From positions 39,117,556-39,181,555 of the forward strand of contig JAVGWX010000014.1 of assembly GCA_036924085.1 (NCBI GenBank): a stretch of 64,000 bases of DNA, read 5' to 3'. Source of the stretch: Ariolimax columbianus (taxonomy: Eukaryota > Mollusca > Gastropoda > Stylommatophora > Arionidae). The translations under genes and the position numbers were made by a program. Of the stretch, positions 33,521 through 44,756 are shown piece after piece (position 1 is the stretch's first letter; each line of letters begins with the position of its first letter). The notes beneath the pieces were generated by a model. That model did not search any database. It was not told the DNA's origin and saw only the letters and a list, made by a program, of their open reading frames with translations.

Positions 33521-34035
33521 ACCTGGTCATTGACAAACAAAAGCCCTCAATAAATTTGTCTGACCAAATAGTGAACGGGTGCTGGAAATAGATCATCCGA
33601 AGACAGGTCAGTTTTACCCTACAAATGACAGGGCGTTGCTACGGAGAACCAGCTCAAATCGAGAGGAGCCGCAGACACTTTGGTTCACGTACCAGGCTGA
33701 TAAGCCAAGGGCGCGAGGCTACCATGTGGGGGATTACGGCCGAACCCTTGTAAGCCGCAATCCCGCCCAAAATCTCAGCACCACTGCAATGGGAGGCTCC
33801 TACATGCTCGGGACCTGGGGCTTGCGCCCCAGCCCTATCAGGTAGAGCCACAGTAAGAGGTCCTTGCCGTCCGCCAATCAAAGCGGGCGGACAACTGCTT
33901 GATACTCACCCTATACGGCGATGGGGTGCGAAAACACCAACCAAAGACTTAGTACCTAGTCGGGGTGTCGAAAACAGTAGAGCAGCCACCTCACTGTGAA
34001 CTGTCAAGACTCAACCACTGACCATGAGAGTTGTC
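33520..34035 (+). pseudogene. 28S rRNA 3'-end relic
   Basis: Follows the last ~450 nt of 28S: 'atagtgaacgggtgctggaa', 'gacaggtcagttttacccta', a mutated sarcin-ricin loop ('tcgagaggagccgcag'), 'gaggctaccatgtgggggat', 'aatcccgccca', and finally 'cggggtgtcgaaaacagtag', 'agcagccacctc' and 'gagagttgtc' at the 28S terminus. I judge it well below 18S in conservation. Confidence 0.8.
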
Positions 34036-34557
34036 CGCACATCAGGCAAACAACATCTCTGTGACATCTCCAGGCTTGTCCTCTGGCTGAATGCACTCCG
34101 GCTACGATATCTACCTCTGTACGTTCTCAGCCATATAACTATCATACTGGACGCAGAAGAGATGCAGACCAGCGGACATTGCACACCTGCCCCACTGTGT
34201 CAACACCCCAGGTGGCGGGGAATGCTAGGCGTACCATCTCTGCATAGAAGCCAAGAAAATAAAGGGAAAAAGAGATACCCCACTCACATGCAAATGCTAC
34301 GTTCCTGGCAGGACGTGACGATCCTGGGATACAGACACACTGGACTGCCTCTCTTCCGGGTAAACCAGTCCATCTCATATATCATCACATATCATCAGTG
34401 CACCCTATAGACACGAGTAGTGAAGACTCGATAGTCTGGTAAGACAACTTCCATAAGAGAGAAAACTCTGATCATAAACAACTGCTGCCTTGCAGATAGG
34501 CTGGGGACAGCCAAAGGCTAAGGAGGGCATCCCTACAGAAACGCCTGTTGAAATCGG
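34036..34557 (+). other. LINE-A leader between 28S relic and ORF2
   Basis: No rRNA or protein match recognised. An ORF1-like protein is not evident; the 128-codon frame at 34,024-34,410 has no zinc-knuckle or coiled-coil pattern that I can see. Confidence 0.4.
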
Positions 34558-37500
34558 ATGCACGGAGCCGCAAGCCTAACAAAACAGTGCAACGTAAATC
34601 ACAGTATGATGGCAGTACAACCTATTAGAAAAACGCATGGCGCTCATCCTGCGGAGTCCCGCCAGGCAGCGATAGTGCCGGGCCCCGCGCCTCGAAGGGG
34701 CCCACCCTTGACTACTGGTGGTCACCCACCCATGTGTCGTGGAGTCAAGGCACATGGCTATGGGGCAACTTCTATTGGCCAAACCCTCAAGATTCTACAG
34801 TGGAATGCGGAGGGAGTCATTAACAAAAAACTTTCCCTAACACACCACCTGCATGAAGGTAAGATTGACGTGGCATGTATCCAGGAAACGCACCTCAACA
34901 ATAACCATAAATTCTCAATCAGAGGATATCAGACCTTCCGTCTAGATAGAGAAGGCCACAAAGGAGGGGTCCTGATACTGACCAGAAACTGCATACCGAG
35001 TAGCGCGGTATCTGTCAATCACACCGGACAAGCAGAAATTGTAGGAGTTGACATAATGGCTCAAGAGACGAAGCTCCGCATTTTCAATCTGTACGGACCA
35101 CCAAACAGAGACCTATCGCTCTCGAGTATGGAGGTCAGAGACTCCAACTGCATAGTAGTTGGAGATTTCAACATCCACTCGGAGAGATGGGGATACTCTG
35201 ACACAGACAGCAGAGGTGACGAAGTGGAAGATTGGGAGATAGATGCAAATCTCTCCCTAATCAATAGGCCGGAGGATAGCCCTAGCTTCTATTCAAGAAC
35301 ATGGCATACCACCTCGACTCCAGATTTGGCCTTCTCCACACAGGACATACACCATAAAATAGACCGCCAGGTGCTAAACCAACTGGCAGGTAGCGACCAC
35401 AGGCCGATCAGGCTAACCATTGACATGGAAGTAGGCCCACAGGAAACCAAACCGCTCCCACGTTGGAATTACAAACTGGGACAGATTTGCAATCCTGACA
35501 GATGGGCTGTGTGAAACCATCAACACGCGAAACACCAAAATGAAGCCCATGGTAGAGAGCCTAAGCAAGGCAATAATGCAAGCCGCCACTGAAACCATCC
35601 CAAGAGGAGCTAGGAAAAACTATAAGCCCTACTGGAATGATGAGTTGCAGAAAGTGGAAGATGCAGTAACAAATGCTAGGAACATGGCAGAGCGAGAAAA
35701 ATCCATGGAGGCAAACATCGCCCTCAAAGCCGCTGCGGCGAAGTACAAACACTCTCAAACAAACAGCAAGAGAAAGCTGGAAAGATAAAACGGAAAGTCT
35801 AAACCTGGACAAAGACGGGAACAAGCTATGGAAGCTAGCCAGAGCCATGAACGACGAAACCCCGTCAAATAAACAAATTACCATCAAGCAGGGCGAGAAC
35901 TTGATCACAGGTAAGAAAGCCGCAAACGCCTTTGTCGATCACTATGCCAGAGCAAACCACATCGAGGTCCCTGCAGAAAAGCATACAGACATTAGCGAAG
36001 AGCTAAAGGGACACGAAAACATAAATACGGCTCCCGAAGAGCACATGATGGCCAAACTTACAATGCGCGAAATGGAAGAGGCTATGAGAACACTAAAGAA
36101 AAGGAAATCTCCCGGAAAAGATGGGATAACAAACGAAATGCTGATGGGGCTGGGCCAAACAGCGAAGAGGAAACTACTGTCAGTCCTGAACCAAAGCTGG
36201 AAAAGGGGTATTGTACCCCAGGCATGGAAAGATGCAATACTGGTACCAGTACCAAAAACAGGAAAGGATAAAACAGATCCAAATGGATACAGGCCCATCA
36301 GCCTACTGAGCTGTGTCGGCAAGCTGATGGAACGGATGATAAACACCAGACTGATGTGGCATCTGGAAGAAAAACGAATACTAATTCCACAGCAAGCCGG
36401 CTTTAGACAGCACAGATCCACTGAGGACCAGGTCATCCTCATAGCCCAGGAGATAGAAGATGCCTACCAGGCACAGAAACACACAGTAGCTGTTTGGGTG
36501 GATCTGGAAAAGGCATTTGACAAAGTCTGGAAAGATGGACTTAGAGTCAAACTTAACTTAACTTAACTTAACGTCTTTATACTGGTTTAGAAGACCCTGC
36601 AGAGTCTGTATACAACCAGTTACATTTACATCACCTTGCTCTAAAATCTATGCGCATCCAGTTTATTCTTAAACGCATTAACTGTCCCTGCCTCCACCAC
36701 CTCCCCTGGCAATGCATTCCAAGCAGACACCACTCTCTGACTAAAAAAATATTTCCTAATATCTAACCTGGACCTCTCTTTAATCAGCTTGTAGCTATGC
36801 CCTCGTGTTATTGTAGGTGGCTGTATTTTAAAAAACTTGTTATAGTCTAATTTATCGATTCCTCTGATCATCTTATAAACCTGTATTAAGTCACCACGAA
36901 TTCTTCTCTCTTCGAGACACTGTAGGCCCGTTTTTCTGAGTCGTTCCTCATAACTGTAATTCTGGAATCCAACTATCATCTTTGTCGCTCTTTTTTGTAT
37001 TCTTTCTAGCATGTTTATGTCCCCTCTATGATAAGGACTCCACACCTGTACACAGTACTCCAATCTAGGTCTAACTAAAGCTTTATACAGTTTGACGATC
37101 ACTTCCTTGCTCCTATGTTTAATATTTCTTTTTATCATACCTAACATTGCATTTGCCTTTTTCACTGCTACCTTAACTTGCTAAGAAGAAGTGATGTTTG
37201 TGGGAAAATGTACAAGTGGATCAACCACTACCTCAAACAAAGAACGGCCAGAGTCCAAGTACAAGGGCAGATGAGCAAAAAGGTGACACTCGAGCAGGGA
37301 GTACCCCAAGGGGGAGTACTGTCACCCACACTCTTCCTGGTATATATAAACGATATTACAGAGAATATACCAAGAAGAGTCCATAGCTCAATGTTTGCAG
37401 ACGATCTGGCTATGTGGACCTCTGAAAAGAATCTCACCATAGCAAGAAATCGGATGCAGACGGCCCTAACATCGCTGGAAGAGTGGGCGAACTCATGGCT

Positions 37501-39066
37501 GGTCAAAATAAACGAGGAGAAAACCACGTGCACAATATTCTCGCTTTCATTAAAACCCCAAAGTACCAAATTAAGTCTAAATGGCAAAATCCTGCAGCCA
37601 AACGACAACCCAACCTATCTGGGAGTCACATTTGATCGGCGCATGACATGGAAAAGTCAGATTGAGAGAAACCGAATGAAAGCCAGAGAAAGAATGGCAA
37701 TCATGAGGAAACTTGCTGGCACAAGCTGGGGAGCAGACGAAGGCATACTAAAGAAACTGTACACTGGAAGAGTGAGACCAGTTCTCGAGTATGGCATTGC
37801 GGCATGGACAACAGCAGCGAAGGCGAACTTCGATAAAGTTAACAAACTTCAAAACCAAGCCATGAGAATTATAACAGGTGGCATGAAGTCAACGCCAATT
37901 GTAGAACTTGAAAAGATTACAAAACTGCAATCCATGACCGATAGAAGAGACTGCAGTCAGAGAAACTCCGAAGACTGACGGACCACCCAATGTACCAAAG
38001 ACTAAACAATTTGGGAAATGGGAAACTAAAGCGGAGAAACTTTGCAGAAATAGCCAAAGCAAAGATGCACGAAGATCCCATAAACGCACTAACAACACCA
38101 AAACCCATCACTACTGTACGAAAACCTACTTGGAGGCAGGATATATTTCCAGAGGTGGTAGAAAATATACCAGGTATTGCAAACAAAAACTGCCAGACTG
38201 AAAAAGAAAGGAGAGACACTACCCTAAGCTTCATAACGAAAAGCTACCCAAGCATGGACTGGACCCATGCATACACCGACGGTTCTGTAACAAACACTAC
38301 ACAGAACGGAGGGGCAGGAGCATTCCTGAACCTACCAAATGGCAGAAAAATAACACTGTCATTCGCTACTGGTAAGTACACAAGCAATTTCAGAGCGGAG
38401 GCAGAGGCACTGAGGGCGGCAGTGGAAGAAATGGTGACACACAGTGAAAATGAGAGCCATATAGTCCTGCTGACAGATGCTCTCGCCGTAGTCGCAGCGC
38501 TAAAAAGCCAGAAAAACACTGAGCTTAATGACTTAAGAGCAGCACTCTGCAAACTGTGCCAGCAGTCCGCACCAAAAAGGGTAGTGGTACAGTGGGTCCC
38601 GGCACACTGCAACATCCAAGGCAACGAGGAGGCAGACAGACTGGCAAAAGAAGGTGCAAGACTACCACAAACAGATACCAGTATGACGTACGAAGAGTCA
38701 AAACGGCTTATCAAAGCCAGATACATGACCAAATGGGAAACCGAACATACTGGTTACACCAAAAACGATGCCTATTGCCAGTTGAACCGAAGAGAGCAGG
38801 TCGTTGTCTTCAGACTTCGCACTGGCCACAACAGACTGAGGTACCACCTATTCAACAAATTGAAGATAGGGAGTACCGACGAATGCCCGTGCGGTACTGG
38901 TAAAATGACCACTGAACATCTGCTGCAGAACTGCCCGACATACGAGGATCAGAGAGAGCAGATGTGGCCATTACCAGTGGAACTGCAAGACAAGCTCTAT
39001 GGCAGTAGCGAGAGCCTCAGGATGACCGCCGCTTTTTTCGAAAAAATAATGGTTACTGTCTGACTG
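34558..39066 (+). pseudogene. LINE-A ORF2: endonuclease-RT-RNase H, disrupted
   Basis: 34,558-35,514 holds a complete-looking APE endonuclease: 'LQWNAEG', 'CIQETH', 'NLYGPP', 'VGDFNIHS' and 'GSDHRPIRL'. Frame breaks occur near 35,514 and 35,790. RT runs 35,673-36,548 ('SPGKDGITNEM', 'GYRPISLLS', 'VDLEKAFDKVW') and resumes at 37,180 ('GVPQGGVLSP', 'MFADDLAMWT'). A 13-nt deletion near 37,955 shifts frame. 37,990-39,063 gives RNase H ('YTDGSV', 'RAEAEALRAA', 'LTDALAV', 'CNIQGNEEADRLAKE') and tail 'CPCGTGKMTTEHLLQNC'. The domain set is that of the I/Jockey group. Start codon choice is tentative. Confidence 0.92.
36555..37174 (-). mobile_element. CR1/L2-like LINE fragment nested in ORF2
   Basis: Minus-strand frame 36,641-37,165 encodes an RT C-terminus: 'LYKALVRPRLEYCVQVWSPY', 'IQKRATKMIVGF', 'SRLDIRKYFFSQRVVSAWNA'. 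The 3' end is (TTAAG)n, seen as 'cttaacttaacttaact' at the left edge. A short 'aactt' duplication flanks it. The LINE-A reading 'RVKL...RRSDVCGKMYKW' is restored if it is removed. Confidence 0.9.
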
Positions 39067-39100
39067 TGTACGCAGAAGAAGAAGAAGAAGAGCTAGATTG

Positions 39101-39180
39101 GATGGCCCAGGACAGGAGGACTTGACATGTATTTGTTGAAGACCTATGATTCAAAGGGAGCAGAAAATTTAGATTGATTT
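39101..39180 (+). mobile_element. RTE-like relic, right half of insertion site
   Basis: 'gatggcccaggacaggagg' and 'tgttgaagacc' continue the relic ending at 31,118. The same junction is uninterrupted at about 30,060-30,110. Confidence 0.6.
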
Positions 39181-39284
39181 TACTTGACAGAGGCTAATAC
39201 AACCTATTCCAGGGCTACACTATGGGTCAACATCATGCCAGCACCTTTACTTCCAAAATTATTCTGGTACCAAATTTCTGAAGA

Positions 39285-39970
39285 TAAAAACAAGAACACG
39301 GTACAGCTACAACCAAGAAGATATAAACAAGACCACGGCACAGACACAACCAGGAATATAAAAACAAGAACATGGCACATCCACGAATGTAAAAACAAGG
39401 CCACAGCACAGCCACAAAGATATAAACTAGGCCACAGCACAGCCACAACCAGGAAGGTAGAAACAAGAACATGGCACATCCACAACTAGGAAGGTAGAAA
39501 CAAGAACATGGTGCAGCCACAACCAGGAAGGTAGAAACAAGAACATGGCACATCCACAACTAGGAAGGTAGAAACAAGAACATGGCACATCCACAACTAG
39601 GAAGGTAGAAACAAGAACATGGTGCAGCCACAACTAGGAAGGTAGAAACAAGAACATGGCACATCCACAACTAGGAAGGTAGAAACAAGAACATGGCACA
39701 TCCACAACTAGGAAGGTAGAAACAAGAACATGGTGCAGCCACAACCAGGAAGGTAGAAACAAGAACATGGCACATCCACAACTAGGAAGGTAGAAACAAG
39801 AACATGGCACATCCACAACTAGGAAGGTAGAAACAAGAACATGGTGCAGCCACAACTAGGAAGGTAGAAACAAGAACATGGCACATCCACAACTAGGAAG
39901 GTAGAAACAAGAACATGGTGCAGCCACAACTAGGAAGGTAGAAACAAGAACATGGCACAGCCACAAGATA
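39285..39970. repeat. 37-bp tandem array with degenerate flank
   Basis: From 39,420 to 39,965 about 14 units of 37 bp: 'aggaaggtagaaacaagaac' plus 'atggcacatccacaact', alternating with an 'atggtgcagccacaac' variant. 39,285-39,420 carries looser ancestors of the unit. It ends about 120 bp from exon 6. Open frames across it are repetition artefacts. Confidence 0.93.
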
Positions 39971-40091
39971 TAAACTGGGTTTCAAATACAAAAAAGGGGA
40001 AATCTGAATGTTTTTCTATACCTATGGTTGAAGGTATGATGTCTCATTCCTTACAGACAAAATCTCATACACACAAAACAGAAATGCAAAC

Positions 40092-40193
40092 CTGAAGTCC
40101 CGAGCTGCAAAATACTGTATGACCAGTAGCTCATCTTCACATTCATCAGTCATGTCTTCATGGTCTAAGTTCTCCAGCAGACAAGTGACGACA
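40092..40193 (-). CDS. GLG1: GLG1 exon 6 of those in window
   Basis: 102 nt, phase 2-2; acceptor CATTTCTAG, donor GTTTGC after CAG. Encodes 'VVTCLLENLDHEDMTDECED' and 'ELLVIQYFAARDF', matching vertebrate 'ILSCLMEHLYTEKMVEDCEH' and 'RLLELQYFISRDW'. The first base completes the Asp codon begun at 43,083. Confidence 0.95.
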
Positions 40194-40426
40194 CTAGAAA
40201 TGATAAGAACGTGATTAACAGATTTATTTAACAAGTTTTAGTGATACTGAGACCTACCAGGTATGCCGTAAGAGACGACTTAGGAAAGTTAGGGTTTGGG
40301 GCCAGCTACCCCATCTTGTTTAAACTACAAGCCACTGACAAAAAAAAACAAACATCATTTTATGGTAGAAGACAGAAGACATATTAACAGTAAAGTAAAG
40401 TACATTTTAATAATTTAGTTAGGGAT

Positions 40427-40790
40427 CAAGATGTTGAACAGTGCATGAGCTGCAGTGGTCAGCGACCCATAGCTGACTGCTAGCATCAGGGCCAGCGAAC
40501 CAGAGCTGCCAAGACCCTTCTACACCTCCACGCGGTGATCCTGGATAACAGGCTGTAACAGAGCAGATTGGCTAAAGAAAAGGGATCAAAGAGGGAAGGC
40601 TAACCCGGTACTTAAAAATTGCCTGCTGAAGTCGGATGTGTTGGACCGAAAGGTGCAAATATTGTAGTCAAGCTGTAAACTACGATACAATGCATTCCAT
40701 TCTATAGACTACATTGTGCTACTCGCAAAGCCCTTTTCAGGGCTTGATAGCGGGAGATTGAGAATGAACGAAGCCAAGCCATAACCGACA
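40427..40790 (+). repeat. family D repeat, full copy
   Basis: Closely similar to the 28.3-kb copy: 'ggatcaagatgttgaacagt' to 'gagattgagaatgaacgaag'. The terminal hairpin 'aagcccttttcagggctt' is clearly visible. Confidence 0.75.
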
Positions 40791-40944
40791 ATAGTACATC
40801 AGTAATAATGCCCATTACTGGATTGGAAATGAGAGTATAAACAAAGAACGCCAATCTCTAGTTTATAGTAGATACTGATCTCAGCCACGACGTGTTAGCA
40901 AGGCCAGTCTAATCGAAGAAATTATCTTTCGGGATGAAGTGTTA

Positions 40945-41030
40945 TAGACTTTTTTCGTTCTATAGACTACATTGTGCTACTTGCAAAGCCCTTTTCAGGG
41001 CTTGGTAGCTGGAGATTGAAAATGAACAAA
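40945..41030 (+). repeat. family D repeat, 3' end only
   Basis: Second copy of just the last 85 bp of family D ('gactacattgtgctacttgc' through the hairpin to 'gaaaatgaacaaagccaag'), about 160 bp after the full copy. Confidence 0.65.
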
Positions 41031-41483
41031 GCCAAGTCAAGTCATAATTTATTAATATCTGTTGTTGCAAGTTTTAATTTAACAATTATTTCTTCCATCA
41101 TAGATTTCAATCAGTTACAATCTAGTGGCATGAATTTTGCTATTCTTAGAAACTAATTATTATTAGTGGTATCTTAGACTTTTGTAATCTGGACAAACAG
41201 TTATTATTTCTAGTGCATAAAATTTGTTTAAATAATTTGAGAAATTATCATCAATATGTCATAGATTTTAATTAGGCAAAGGCAATCTCAGTAATCGGTC
41301 TGCCTAAGCACATGACCATGGTTAATGGCAGATGGAGTCATGGCAATATATCTCAGCCAGTTGTTGCGCAGGTGGTAACCAGGATGACTTCATGAGGGGT
41401 ATGGTCTTTTCTCACTACTGATTTCATTGGACATGTGTAGAGGTTGCTGAGCCGAGTCATTCTGAGAGAGGAAGACCACATGG

Positions 41484-41790
41484 TCAAAAAAATAAAGGCG
41501 GGGACCAATTCTGTAATGAGGATACGCTCTTGAGCTGTGTCCGTTGGAAGACCTCAGTGTTGGTGACTAGGTCTTGCCAGATCACCCCAAGGGTATATTG
41601 TTGGTTGTACATGTGGAAGGCCCTGAGCCACTTCTGATCTCTCTGTGACCATCCAGGCTTCAAAACCATACAAGAGGGATGCAATGGCACATGATTTATA
41701 AATGTGCAGCTTTGTATCCAGGGAGAGCCTCTGTTAGGCCCAGACATTAGGTGAAGGCATACTTCATTCAATCATAGAGTCCCTTTCAGT
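41484..41790 (-). mobile_element. LINE RT C-terminal relic
   Basis: Minus-strand 'CTFINHVPLHPSCMVLKPG' and 'WLRAFHMYNQQYTLGVIWQD' match the segment after the RT core (LLYGSESWTLLQ... LEAFHMxNQRxILGIxW). Same family as the relic at 44.8 kb. Confidence 0.6.
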
Positions 41791-41829
41791 GTGTTTTTGG
41801 TTATAAAACCTAATTGGGGCCCAGGTTTG

Positions 41830-42200
41830 GCTTGGCTTCGTTCATTTTCAATCTCTCGCTACCAAACCCTGAAAGGGTTTAAGTAGCAAAATGTATTCCA
41901 GATAATGGAATGCATTATGTTGTAGTTTACAGCTTGACTGCGATATTTGCACCTTTCGGTCCAACATATCCGACTTCAGCCACCATTTTTTGAGTACCAG
42001 GTTAGCATTCCCTCTTCGGTCCCTTCGCCTTAGCCAGTCTGCCCTGTTGCAGCCTGTTATCCAGGATCACCGCGTGGAGGTGTAGAAGGGTCTTGGCAGC
42101 TCTGGTTCGCTGGCCCTGATGCTAGCAGTCAGCTATGGGTCGCTTAACACTGCAACTCATGCGCTGCTCAGCATCTTGATCCCGGGCCCAGGGTTGAACT
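41830..42200 (-). repeat. family D repeat, inverted copy
   Basis: Full reverse-strand copy, from 'cttcgttcattttcaatctc' to 'gctgctcagcatcttgatcc'. It is opposite in orientation to the 40.4-kb copy, about 1 kb away. Confidence 0.75.
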
Positions 42201-43082
42201 CTTGAGCACTGCCAAAAAGCATTTAATCGTAAATAGAGCAGAGTAAACTGCAGGATTGCTGAGCAAGTAAAACCTTAGACCTTTCTTTTCCAATCAATCC
42301 TAGAGGAAAACGAGTTATTAGCTCTTAATATTTCAGTATCACATATAGGACATTTTTTGGTAGTTTTAGTGCAACCCAAGAAGCCAACTAAACACCTGGC
42401 AGGTTTGTGGTCTACAAAAATGATGAGTCAGATGAATCATGTTGGTGTGTCTTCAAGAAGAATTAGTCCACTGCTAGACATCTTGTGACATGCTCTCAGT
42501 GTGGTAGTGGCTCTGCTTATCTCTAACACACACAGTCTTCAACCTCAGAGGTTAGTTGCCTATTGTGATATGCTCACAGTGCGACAGTGGTCCTATTCTT
42601 GCCTCTGTTGATCTATATCTTCAGTAACATGTTTTTTCCCTAAATTGAGTTTTGGAAGTAAACTTTTTTCTCCAATTCGTTCGAAGCAGTTAAATGCCAC
42701 TTTGCTAGTCTTTGTGATTGTCATGGTGTTTTCCATTGTAGGTGGCATTTCTTAATAAGCAAATTATGATCAGTATCAGCTTCCGCACCTAGGTAAGCAA
42801 ATCGATTAAAAATCTGTGACACTAACAACAAAAATTTGTAAAGATTAAAATTTATAACACTAGAAATAATATTTTGTCAAAGTTATTAAAATCTGTAACA
42901 TTAAAATTAACGACAATTGCTAAAATTATTAAAATCAATGGCGCTATGAATACTAATTTGTTCAAATGATTAAAATCTGTGACACTTCAAATAATGAATT
43001 GTAAAACTATTTTAATTGACAATATTAGAAATAAGGATTACTTGATTAACAGATGATATGCTGAAGATAGGTAGCTACTTAC
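42200..43082. other. AT-rich intron, no features
   Basis: Contains loosely repeated 'taaaatctgt.acact' phrases at 42,800-43,030, suggesting an old, decayed tandem repeat. No coding signal. Confidence 0.4.
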
Positions 43083-43204
43083 TCTCCATGTCCAGCTTGG
43101 TGGTGAGAACAGGCCTGAGTAACCACATCCCCACAAGCCCGCTGAAGTGGAGCATCAAGACGAATATTCTCGCCAGGATTGGCTATTCGGAGAAGCTTTC
43201 TGAC
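43083..43204 (-). CDS. GLG1: GLG1 exon 5 of those in window
   Basis: 122 nt, phase 0-2; donor GTAAGT. I placed the acceptor at ATACCAG before GTCAGAAAG, not at the following GTCAG, because this restores the 11-residue spacing between Cys and the Asx-Pro-Gly turn and keeps phase 0. Encodes 'NPGENIRLDAPLQRACGDVV' and 'TQACSHHQAGHG', like vertebrate 'DPGADYRIDRALNEACESVI'. Confidence 0.92.
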
Positions 43205-43664
43205 CTGGTATATTCAAATGACAAAATTGCCTAGAAGAGTTTGGTTGATTAATAAAATAATAGTACAGATATTATGTGACATAAAAAGTAGAGACTTTTA
43301 TGTGCCCTGGGACATGATTAGTCCCATATTGGATCTCGTCCTGCCGAATCATCAGTTTATTATGACCCACAAAATGTGACATGAGAGGTTATAGCGAAAT
43401 GGTATTTTAGTAACATTGGTGGAATTTTTGCACTGCACATTTTGTGTTTCAACAAGGAAAGATGACTGGAGCAAGAAAAAGAGTGGAGAGGAATGAGTGA
43501 TAGGAAAGCTCTTTCCTCAGAGTGTGGCAGAAATTGAATAAAGATTTGCGACCATTTGAAAATGCAGCACTGTCTTGAAAAATCTATAAAACTAGTAACT
43601 GATATATTTAAAAAATATGTAACATTACATTCTAACAGTTTACAGTACCATATTGGGAAGAAAG

Positions 43665-43940
43665 ACTAATGTCTGGTCAGGCAAAACATACTGATCAGAT
43701 ATGTTAGTCAAGGTCAGGTAAAATATACTGGCCAAGACCCTCACATCGGCTTCCTCACAGTCTTTCCTGGAAACGGGCTGTTCTTCTTGACAGTCCGGCT
43801 AACGAGGTAGGTGATCGACATGATCTCTGTAGTAGTGAGCGACACACAGATGAGGCCAAGTATAGCACAACCACCTGGAGGACCCTAGTCCACCTTCATC
43901 AGCACGCTCAGGAAGTGAGGAAAGCTACTACAGCCCTTCA
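43665..43940 (-). repeat. family C repeat
   Basis: Reverse copy from 'gtctggtcaggcaaaacata' to 'gaagtgaggaaagctactac'. Confidence 0.7.
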
Positions 43941-44288
43941 CTTTTCAATTAATCGATCAATAGTACGCATAGGCGACCAGGGCCCGTCACGTCGAATGAC
44001 TGTGTCGATGACCGCGTTCCAGACGGCCCGCAGTTCTGCTGGAGAGGCGGTGATCTGTTTTAAGCCAGATGTTGCAAGGGCGGCCCCAGGACATCTCCAG
44101 GATTAGCACTGCTTATTCCCGTAACCCGCCCCCACAGCCTGCCAGAGCATCTCGTTGGTTGGAACTTCCTGGAAAAGGTGAAAAACATGACCGAAGAGAG
44201 AGAGTCAACTGCTATCAATCATTGAGACAATGCCTTCAGGTGGAGTACGTCGAACTACCTCGCTGTTGGAAATTATGTCATGCCAGAC

Positions 44289-44742
44289 AATGAGGAGGCG
44301 GACAAACAGGCAAAAGAAGGTGCAAGATTACCACAACCAGATTCTAGTGTGACCTACGAAGAGTCCAAAAGGCTTATTAGGGCCAGATAATGGCCAAATG
44401 GGATTAAGAACATACTGGCTACACAAAAAATGATGCCTATTACCAGCTGAATATAAGAGAGCAGGTCTTCAGACTCCGCACAGGCCACAACATTCTGAGG
44501 TACCATCTATTCAATAATCTGAAGATAGGTGGCACTGACGAATGCACCTGTGGTACAGGGAAAATGACCGCTGAACATCTGCTGCAAAATTGCCCGACAT
44601 ACGAGAACCAGAGAAAGCACATGTGGCCATCACCAGTGGCAACACTAGACAAGCTCTATGGCAGTGTCGACAGCCTCACGATGACAGCTGCTTTCTCCGA
44701 ACAAATTCAAGTTGACGTCTGACAGCGTACGAAGAAGAAGAA
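44289..44742 (+). mobile_element. LINE-A, 3'-terminal copy
   Basis: Perfect 14-bp duplication 'atgtcatgccagac' (44,275-44,288; 44,743-44,756). Content is RNase H end, 'QVFRLRTGHN'-like tail, 'CTCGTGKMTAEHLLQNC' and (GAA)n. It is severely 5' truncated and has small frameshifts. Confidence 0.9.
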
Positions 44743-44756
44743 ATGTCATGCCAGAC

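Larger units (their letters stand above)
31119..39090 (+). mobile_element. rDNA-headed full-length LINE-A insertion
   Basis: One retrotransposed unit of 7,972 bp. It is flanked by 'agctagattg' (31,109-31,118 and 39,091-39,100), or 12 bp if the preceding 'ag' is counted, and ends in (GAA)n like other LINE-A copies. The flanks rejoin into an RTE-like relic that is continuous in its relatives at 30.0 and 52.3 kb, which confirms the empty site. Contents in order are 5' ETS-like, 18S, composite 18S/28S modules, 28S 3' end, 520 bp of unassigned leader, ORF2 with endonuclease, RT, RNase H and Cys/His tail, and a short 3' UTR. A CR1/L2-like element sits inside the RT. ORF2 is broken, so this copy is dead. 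Confidence 0.9.

Noticed and set aside
34142..34378. ORF1-like protein in the LINE leader
   Set aside because: No zinc knuckle, coiled coil or RRM pattern in either strand's frame.
39204..39855. Minus-strand Cys-rich repeated frames
   Set aside because: Artefact of the 37-bp array.
43960..44274. A separate host gene before the LINE-A copy
   Set aside because: The moderately GC-rich stretch reads best as more of the minus-strand LINE relic interrupted at 44,289, but it is too decayed to assign.
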